A DNA stretch of 64,000 bases, taken from positions 630,579,240 through 630,643,239 of the forward strand of contig NC_081415.1 of the NCBI RefSeq assembly GCF_030272615.1, in the 5' to 3' direction. The translations under genes and the position numbers were made by a program. The stretch's first letter is position 1. Every line of letters starts with the position of its first letter. This DNA is from Cryptomeria japonica. Its lineage: Eukaryota > Streptophyta > Pinopsida > Cupressales > Cupressaceae. Below the pieces are notes generated by a model, which made no database searches, had not been told where the DNA came from, and saw only the letters and a list, made by a program, of their open reading frames with translations. Shown piece by piece: positions 56,350 through 64,000 of the stretch.

Positions 56350-58116
56350 TCGCTCCTGTCCCTCAGTGAAGGACGGGAGCTCGTTTTCAAATATCTCACT
56401 ATTCCTGCAGAGTTCAGATGAATTACGAATTGTAAGTGATGGAGAAAGGCGAGATCTTTCCATTGAATATAAATTGAAGATTTTCATGAACACAGAAATG
56501 CCTCCAGGAGGAAAATCGCTCCTGTCCCTCAGGAAGGGACCAGAGCGAAGTACCTTATAGCTCCTGTCCCTCTCCCAGGGACCAGAGCGATGTCCTTCAT
56601 TGGGCAAAATCCAGGCAAAAATCAAGACAAGTTTACGTTCAAAGGCAAGGAAGAGTGTGAGATGAACTCATTGAAGACAAATTGAAGATTTTGAAACGTC
56701 AGCAAGGACCCAAAATGCCTAGTTCGCTCCTGTCCCTCAGGAAGGGACCAGAGCGATTTTTTGTTATAATTGATTTTCTTGCCAAGTTGCAGACGATATC
56801 AAGGCATGGATGAATGGGGTAGAGCATGACGAGTCCGTTGAATATAAATTTGGGACCTGACAAAGTGGAATGAAGGCCACAAGGGATGGATCGCTCCTGT
56901 CCCTCTCCAAGGGACCAGGGCGATACAGTGGTTCAAGGCCGTTCCTCCAAGTTCAAGACCTTCTAAGACAAGGAACGAGGGTGGCAAGGACATTTCAAGA
57001 CATCTTCATCGAGCACAAGCACTTAAAGGTCATCACAATGAAGAGATTTACACTCTAAGACCCAGATCGCTCCTGTCCCTCAGGAAGGGACCAGAGCGAT
57101 ATCTCTATAATGGCGTAAATTTCAAAAGGCAAACAAGTTTCGAGCAACCAAGAGGGTCGAAAGGACATCATTTCACGTAATGAAAATGATTGCAAGTTGG
57201 TAAAAACAAGAACAAGCACATAATGATGAACTTCGCTCCTGTCCCTCAGGAAGGGACCAAAGCGATGTTGGATATATTGGCCACTTCATGCAAGATTTAC
57301 GTAAGGTCAAAGTTTTGCGAGATTGTAGAAGGTCCATGGCATGATTAGAGGGTGATACAAAAGGATTTTGAACGTAAAATGATCATCAAATTAAACATAG
57401 AGACCATATCGCTCCTGTCCCTCTCCAAGGGACCAGGGCGATTTGCTTTGGATTCTTCGTTTTGCTCCAAGTTCATGCCAAGTCAAAGCTTCGCAAGGTT
57501 ATGCAAGGTTCAAGGTGTTTTTTGAAGATCACATGTAAGAGTTTTGAACGTCCAAACGTTGCTAATCAAGTTAAAGAGCTCATATCGCTCCTGTCCTTTG
57601 GACAAGGACCAAGGCGATCCCATCAAAAACACTCATATTCCTTCAAAGTCAAGGCAAGGCGAGGATGGACAAGGTGAGGGACGGCGTTTGGAAGACATCA
57701 CAACGAAGATTGAAGTTAAAAGTTGCCAAGATTAGAGAGAAAGACATGGATCGCTCCTGTCCCTCTCCAAGGGACAAGGGCGATGATCCCTCTAAACGTC
57801 CAAACACCTCATACTAACAAGTTGAACAAGCGTAGAAGGAACAAGCAATGAAGTTATTCGCCCTAAAATGAAAGTTCGAGGATCAAAGATGCATATTGAA
57901 CGTGAAAACATGGAGATCGCTCCTGTCCTTTGGACAAGGACCAGGGCGATGAACATCCAAAGGCACTTAAGCACACATGCAAGACGATCTAACTCAAAGG
58001 ACCCATCAAAATGATCGATATTGAACATGGAAAGGAAGGAGATGAACGTTGAAGTTGCAAGAATCAAGACAAAAATCATGAATCGCTCCTGTCCCTCTCC
58101 AAGGGACCAGGGCGAT
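56350..58116 (+). repeat. Array of 12 hairpin motifs, 166- or 176-bp steps
   Basis: Motif starts are near 56350, 56516, 56557, 56724, 56891, 57067, 57233, 57409, 57585, 57751, 57917 and 58083. Apart from one close pair (56516/56557), every step is 166-167 or 176 bp. Motif form is as in LTR A: TCGCTCCTGTCCCT...AGGGACCAGRGCGA. Confidence 0.93.
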
Positions 58117-58995
58117 GAGGTACGTCCCTTTCATTTTCATAATTTTGGCACCAAATAAACATTTCAAATTTTCCTTAAATGCTAAGTTCGATAAAATTGA
58201 AAATCCTATTTAAATTAGCATTTAATATGGCGTTGATCATTTATTAATTATTTTGCCTTTATTAAAAAATCGAAATTTATAAATTAAAAACAAAAGGCAT
58301 TTAATTAATTATTAATTAATCTATAAAAAATCGAATTGGAGCGCTTTGGCATGTAGGTCGGCCTTGTTATTTAATTAAAAATCATTTAAAAAATCGTTCA
58401 AAATTGCTATATTTTATCAAGTCGGCCTAAGGGATGAATTGAGGTGCAAGCGCTATATATAGGGGGGTGAAAACTATTATTTTCACATCATTATTTTTAT
58501 CCCTCTACATGCGAATTAAGGAGAAAGAAGATAATGCGAAGTGTGCTTGAAGGGGTGCGAATTCCATTCAAACCAAAGGTGGCGCTAATACATCAAAGGT
58601 GGTGCGATACTTCATTTGAGTGAATTTGCCAAGAGTTGAAGACCACATCAAAGGCGAACTTGAAGATCACGTTGAAGACAAAGGTGGTGAAGTTGATCTT
58701 TTGAGGAGATAACATTGAAGATCATTTATACCTCAATTTTGCCTAGGCGAATTTTGTCTTTTTGCATTCTAGAGTTAGCTCTCTTTTGAGGTATGGCGAT
58801 TTGATTTTATTGCTTTTATTCATTCATCGTCATATTTTAAATTTTAATAGCTTAAATTTTGAATTCATAGCTCAATCTTTTTTAGGAAATGATTAATAAA
58901 GGACTTATCATTAAGTTTCCTATAATTTGCTCTCTAATTTATGTTATGTATTGCAAAATCATGTTACTAATTCTGAAATGTTGTGTAGGCATCAA

Positions 58996-59127
58996 ATGGA
59001 GATCTCTTCAAGGAAAATCAGGCCGGATCAAGGACGGTCTTCGCCAGGACATGGGCGACCTCTTTCAATCCAACGTTCCAAGGCGAGGTACATCATCATC
59101 CTGCACATCAAGGACAAAAGGAGTTAG
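58996..59127 (+). CDS. Short LTR-internal frame of A2, 43 codons
   Basis: ATG 58996 after TGTTGTGTAG, with start MEISSRK as in LTR A (16754). It is shortened by a deletion and frame change relative to A. Probably a remnant. Confidence 0.2.
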   Translation: MEISSRKIRPDQGRSSPGHGRPLSIQRSKARYIIILHIKDKRS

Positions 59128-59405
59128 AACAAGAGTTAATTAAAGATAGCCTCTCAACGACATCAAATTGAATATCTAGCAAGCTACAAGTGTCAAATGA
59201 GGTGGCATCCTAGTCATCACGTCTCCAATCAGTGTGGTCCACCTCAGCATGTCCAGATTCAATGTACCTAACTCATGGAAGGTGGCACAAACTCCGATGT
59301 ACCTACCCCGGCTATCCATTGGTCGATTTTTCTAGAAGGGACATGTGTCCAAGCAATACAATTTTGTCATTGGTCAAGCATTAAATGTTATGTAATGGTT
59401 GTAAC

Positions 59406-59423
59406 AAACCCTAATTAGGGTTT
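59406..59423. promoter_or_regulatory. Inverted telo-box palindrome of A2
   Basis: AAACCCTAATTAGGGTTT, 65 bp before the TATA box at 59488, identical to LTR A. Confidence 0.7.
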
Positions 59424-59487
59424 TCATTGTAAAATCTTGGCCATTGATCTTGAATTGATCTAAGCCATCAAATTGTATTGTGGGCAC

Positions 59488-59495
59488 TATATAAG
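59488..59495 (+). promoter_or_regulatory. TATA box of A2
   Basis: TATATAAG in GGCACTATATAAGCCC, aligned with 17311 in LTR A. Confidence 0.6.
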
Positions 59496-60347
59496 CCCAG
59501 GCATTTCATTTGTAAAGGCTAATTAGCAATTAGAGAGAGTTGTAAATAGTTAGAATAGTTAGAGAATAGTTGGAAGCAATTAGAGTAGAATAGGAGGACA
59601 AGGCAAGAAATTGTTGCCATTGATTGTAAACAAACTCCATTTTCATTGAAGTAATGGTGAAGTGTGTCGTTTCTTGCAATTTGCATGGTTTCTTGTTGAG
59701 TCTTCAATCTTAGATGGTAGATGATTAGATGAATGGAGGAAATGTGATTGATTAATGGTGGAAATTCGTATATCCATACTACTAGCAGTTTGTTGATTGC
59801 AGACTTGCCTTGTGTAGTCAACTGGATCATTCAGCCTAAGCTCAATTTCAATTTGTTGCCTCTTCATTGATATGCATCAACTTGGATGGTATCTATGCCT
59901 GCGGTGATGATTTGAACATCATAAAGATTCCCTTAGAAGATCGCACTAGTCTTGTGTAGATGTTCCATTGATGTCAAAACAAGATCTAGTTAGAGTTTCA
60001 TCAAAAATCAAGTCATTGCTCCTACATTCTTAGTATTAGGATTAGATCCTCTCTTCGCCCTTATCCTTTTTTCGTTTTTTTTAAATCTAAGTCAGTAAGA
60101 GCCTGTGTCCAGCAAAGCGGATCGGAAGTTCAACCATCACATGTAAGTCCCCTTGTGATCCCAGCGAATCACATCATACCACTGGAGCTTGTCCACACGT
60201 AGAGACCCTACTAAAAGAACCTTGGAGTCTACCTAACTGATCCTTTACGCGAATCTTCAGTAGTTAGAGACTATTTTCTCAAGAGAGGATAAGATGCCTT
60301 TAGGTATTTTATTCTGTGTATGATGGTGTACAAAATACACGTCAACA

Positions 60348-60352
60348 CATGG
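60348..60352. repeat. Target site duplication CATGG, right copy
   Basis: Matches 55901-55905. Confidence 0.93.
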
Positions 60353-61570
60353 GCATCTCCAAAATGCGCCCAGGTATGGGCTAGGGCACTAAAACCAAGA
60401 AGTAATTCACAAGTGCAATTTTCTGCCTCTCCATGGACAAAGCCAAAATGCGCCCAGGTCTGGGCTGGAGCGTTGAATCCAAGAAGTCATTCACAGAGAG
60501 AAAATTCATGAATCCTTGGCGTGGTAAAAAAAAAATTTCATCCAAGCAAAGAATTTAAAATTTTGCCTAAAGCACGGAATCCAAGGAGTCAAGGAGGAAT
60601 AAAAAGAAGAATTCCCCTCGGGCGAATTTTCAGTTATGCTATTTTTAGACATCAAATCTCAGCCAAATATGGAAATTTTCATAGATTCAGAATCGGGGTG
60701 AAATTCTTCATCCAATGAACCTGGCTCCTAAATTTTAGGAGGATCCCTAAAAAATAGGGATGTTGAAAAGGAGACATGGACAATTCACAGAACAATGAAT
60801 TCCTTCCTCAGGAGGAATTTCCGCCCTGGCTTTGAGATAATAACAGTGAAACATTGTTCTTTGATGGTGTCCACTTAAGTTATTTTTTTTAAAGCTTGCA
60901 TGGTTTCACCTTCCTCACTTAGATTAGAATTAGTTTAGTGCTTTGATTCCAATGGAGAATGTAATGGTGTTTGATGAATTTCCATGGTTCATACTTTTTG
61001 CATCTTGCTGATTGTAAGTTGCAGTGTAAAGTTAGCCTGAGCCACTAAACTTGTGCTAAGTTCGATTGTGGACAGTCGTTTGGATTGCGCCGTTTTGGGT
61101 ATTCAAATGCACTTTCCCGATTTGAAAATCCTTCAATATCCTCAGAAGATTGCACCGGTTCGATCTTGGTGAAGCAGAGCTTAGTTTATTTGGAATTTGT
61201 CCACCAAAGCACTATTCATTGCTATCGCTGCCCTTAGGAGTAGATTTAGATCCTTCTAAACCCTTTTCCCCTTTACTTTCAGTTCATTTTAGTCTGTTCG
61301 AAGCAGCAGCATCGCAGAATTGCTATATCCGATGATGGAGTTCCAGCCACAGCAAAGAAGTGAAAGAACAATGCACACGTAAGGCCCCTTGGATTACTAG
61401 CAATCACATCAGCCAACTGAGTCACATCCACGCATTGAAGGAACCTTGGAGTCGATTGTTTGAACTTCTTGCAATCTTAGCATGCAATCATACATTGATC
61501 AAGAGGGAGTGAAGTGACCGTTAGGCAACTTTATTCTGTGTTAGACGCTGTCATAAAAAACACGTCAACA
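60353..61570 (+). mobile_element. LTR B, 3' segment
   Basis: Resumes the 84-bp repeats and ends AAAAAACACGTCAACA at 61570, the standard 3' end of this LTR superfamily. Without A2, LTR B is about 2.5 kb. No TATA box as clear as those in the other LTRs was seen. Confidence 0.8.
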
Positions 61571-62118
61571 CAACGGAAGCTACATCTTCAACACAAGGCA
61601 CTAGAGCATAAAGGAAGGATAACCTACATGATGGAGGAATGTTTACAATCTTGAATTCCCTTCGGGAATCCAAGAATCGAAGTTGGTGCATTGAATAGTT
61701 ACATTCAACCAAGCTCACCATTCATCAAATGTATCAAGAACGAGGGAGGAACAATCAAGGTCGTCACCAAGCATATATCGAACATGATTAAAGAAGCAGA
61801 TAGTTTTAGAAGAGTTAATCAAAGTTTGCTTCTCATCATCATCATCACTTTAAACAAACTGGCTAATGTTGAGTATGAAGAGATATCTCTCAACATCCCT
61901 TCATGGCGATGAATCAAATCAAGTCTACTAAGTGCAAGATTGAGGTGGCATCCCAGTCGCTACTCCACCAATCAGAGAGGTCCACATTAGCGCGTCTTGA
62001 TTCAATGAACCAAGCTCAACCATGGATGCACAAACTCCAATGTACCTACCCTTGATATCTATTGGTCCACGCTCATTGAATGTAATTTTCTCATTGGCTA
62101 AGGAGAGTTTATTGTAAC

Positions 62119-62136
62119 AAACCCTAATTAGGGTTT
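62119..62136. promoter_or_regulatory. Inverted telo-box palindrome of LTR D
   Basis: AAACCCTAATTAGGGTTT, 63 bp before the TATA box at 62199. Confidence 0.65.
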
Positions 62137-62198
62137 CATTGTAAAATCTTGGCCATTGATGGAGAATCAATCTTGGTCGTTCATTGTAAACGAGCTCT

Positions 62199-62206
62199 CT
62201 ATATAA
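62199..62206 (+). promoter_or_regulatory. TATA box of LTR D
   Basis: TATATAAG in CTCTCTATATAAGGC, about 880 bp before the LTR end. Confidence 0.55.
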
Positions 62207-63083
62207 GGCTCAAGTCTCTCATTTGTAAAGGTTAATAGCTAATAGTTAATAGTGCTAGAATAGTGAATAGAGAAGAATAGAGTAGCAATTAGAGTAGAGT
62301 AGGAAGAGAAGGCAGAAATTGTTGCCTAAGTTGTAAATGAACTCCATTTTCATTGAAGTTATGGTGAAGTGTGTTGTTTCTTTACAACGTGCATGGTTTC
62401 TTGTTGAATCTTCATGTTAGACGGTAAATAATTAGATTGAATGGAGGAATTTGTTGAATGCATTTGTATGGAATCTATTAGGCCATACCACTAGCCTCTT
62501 GCTGACTGTAAGTGTGCCTTGCGTGGTCAACTGGGATGATATGAGCTTAACTTCGAATCGTTCTACATTCATTGCTTATGCATTAACTTGAATGGTGATC
62601 AATGTTTGATGGTATTGATTCGAACATCTTTGAAACATCCTTAGAAGATTGCACTAAGCTTGTGTCAAATTGTTCAAGTTGATGGTGAGACCTTGCCCAG
62701 TAGGATTCCATCTGATCACTCAACTATCTTCTTACATTTTAGGCTTTAGAATAGATTCTCTCAACCCCTCATCTTTTGCCATTTTTTTAAAACTCAAGCT
62801 AGTTTAGGAGCAAAAGCATCACCATATTGTAATGTTAGATGATCAAGTACCAGCAAATCAAGCATTCACGCATTCAAATGTAAGTCCCCTTGTGATTCCA
62901 GCATAATCACATCAACCAACTGAGCTTATCCACACGTAGTGACCCTACATTCATGAACCTTGGAGTCTTCTCAAGTGATCCTTAAGCTAATCTTCAGCAT
63001 TTGAGAGATTTTGTTCAAGAGAGGATAAGATACTTTTGGGTATTTTATTCTGTGTTCGCATATGCGTAAAAAACACATCAACA

Positions 63084-64000
63084 AAACCAGCTTGGTTATA
63101 CTGGATGTTTGATTCAGCAAAAGATTCTTTTATGGTTTGTCACTGAAATCAATTATATATGTGCAAATATTAAGTACTTAACTTCTACATATACTTCTCA
63201 TAGAGTTGTCCAAATACAAAATTAGTGATGGAAATGAAAAATTAAATGTGTAACATGGGAAAGAGATGTATACAAGCACACAAAATTTATCTTGGAGAAG
63301 TCCAGTGCTGGTGAAAACTTTATCGAGTGGGGTTAACACTTTCTTCAACTTGCTGCAATAATCTTAACTCTAGATGATAAAAAATCATGCCATTTATATG
63401 TATTTAACTTGCAAGCATGTTATTATTTTGACACAGTTCTAGGTAAAATCCAGTCAATGGGAAGCTGAAGAGTTTTGTCTTCTTTGTGTTGGATTGATTT
63501 GTTTTATTAGTCACGGTGACTGATTTGGCAATGGGGGAATGCATAATATGTTGGTTCGCCATAAGTGAACATGCAACATATTGTTGAGCATTAGTGACAG
63601 GTTCAGCCATGGGAGAAGTTTCGATGACAGATATATAACAGCCGACCTGCATAGACCCACCAACACATCCTGCAGGATCCTTTTACCTTATTACAATCAC
63701 TCTGCATTGGTTTTTGTGCCTTTATTATCCAATATCAGCGCTGCTTTTCTATTATTTTCAAGATTTTTTTACTCAATTTTTGTCATAGTTTTGAGACTCA
63801 GCAAGATTCATGAATCCAAGTCAAAATCAATCTTGGCTAGTCTGCAGCTTAGACTTGGAGAGGGCACTAATGCTAGAGAAAATGAAAGACAATAATTTGT
63901 GTCCCTATTTGATTCTAAACTAAACCCACAAGACCAATGGATGTCAAACTCGTCTGAGTCTATGAAGAAAATAGAAAATGAACCTAAAATTAAGACAAAA
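63084..64000. other. Right flank of the nest, no gene recognised
   Basis: Host DNA after LTR D. A minus-strand open stretch (63404-63652) follows an acceptor-like CTATGCAG, but its product is not recognised. It could hold an upstream exon of the NTF2-like gene, but nothing supports that directly. Confidence 0.4.

Larger units (their letters stand above)
55906..60347 (+). mobile_element. Solo LTR A2, 4,442 bp, inside LTR B
   Basis: Starts TGTTGTGACG, ends CACGTCAACA, with perfect CATGG duplications. Closely related to solo LTR A, with near-identical stretches in the last 1.3 kb (for example from GAGTTAGAACAAGAGTTAAT). Contains twelve hairpin motifs (56350-58116), a TATA-like CTATATATAGG at 58443, a short frame from 58996, the telo-box palindrome 59406-59423 and TATA 59488. 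Confidence 0.92.
61571..63083 (+). mobile_element. LTR D, 3' segment
   Basis: Aligns with the right part of LTRs A and A2: GAGGTGGCATCCCAGTC (61941), telo-box palindrome (62119-62136), TATA (62199-62206), and the 3' end AAAAAACACATCAACA at 63083. Assigned to D because D lacks a 3' end elsewhere and because AAACC follows, close to CAACC before 34806. Confidence 0.7.

Noticed and set aside
63404-63652. Minus-strand stretch after an acceptor-like CTATGCAG as an upstream exon of the NTF2-like gene
   Set aside because: The product shows no similarity to the family N-terminus that I can recognise, and phase cannot be tested without the neighbouring exon.

Overview
This window looks like nuclear DNA of a seed plant, most likely a conifer or other gymnosperm. 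It is AT-rich and gene-poor, and it is built mostly of nested long terminal repeat (LTR) retrotransposons, some with very long LTRs. It also holds a decayed L1-type LINE, a decayed hAT transposon, and one recognisable cellular gene with small introns. I see no rRNA, tRNA, CRISPR array or bacterial-style operon.

Layout. 699-8070 is a near-complete Ty3/gypsy chromovirus with 5-bp target duplications, two LTRs that differ by about six substitutions plus repeat-number changes, a single gag-pol frame with one nonsense codon, and a chromodomain. 8071-13815 is unassigned DNA with several old tandem duplications. 13816-18181 is a 4.4-kb solo LTR with perfect target duplications. 18187-22870 is a decayed LINE interrupted by a 751-bp solo LTR (19318-20068). 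22871-27900 is AT-rich and has foldback and palindromic repeats. 27925-30067 is a hAT transposase pseudogene with two recognisable introns. 30789-34087 (minus strand) holds the last five exons of a cellular NTF2/SnoaL-like gene.

From 34806 to 63083 I read one old LTR (called D) that was split by later insertions. The first is a 16.6-kb Tat-like Ty3/gypsy element (called C, 35450-52000) with target duplication GGTCC. The second is LTR B (54628-55905 plus 60353-61570), itself split by a 4.4-kb solo LTR (A2, 55906-60347) with target duplication CATGG. A (13816-18181), A2, B, C and D share 5' and 3' ends and are one superfamily with different internal repeat arrays.

Most unusual points. (1) Both ends of element C are U5 termini: its left end is an inverted 448-bp copy of the LTR 3' end, directly abutting the target duplication. 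(2) Its single complete LTR is 7.0 kb and contains a degraded reading frame of about 1,100 codons upstream of the TATA box that probably makes genomic RNA. (3) It has an extra RNase H domain upstream of the reverse transcriptase. (4) Related solo LTRs carry hairpin-forming motifs spaced almost exactly 166 or 176 bp apart. (5) An inverted telo-box palindrome sits about 65 bp upstream of the TATA box. (6) The scored in-frame nonsense codons are all TGA or TAG, which fits C-to-T decay at methylated CG and CHG sites.

The chromovirus and C each carry gag, protease, reverse transcriptase/RNase H and integrase for a copy-and-paste cycle, but both main frames are interrupted. The LINE and hAT are dead. 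The NTF2-like gene is the only likely functional cellular gene. Its 5' exons are missing, so the 28-kb nest may lie in one of its introns.
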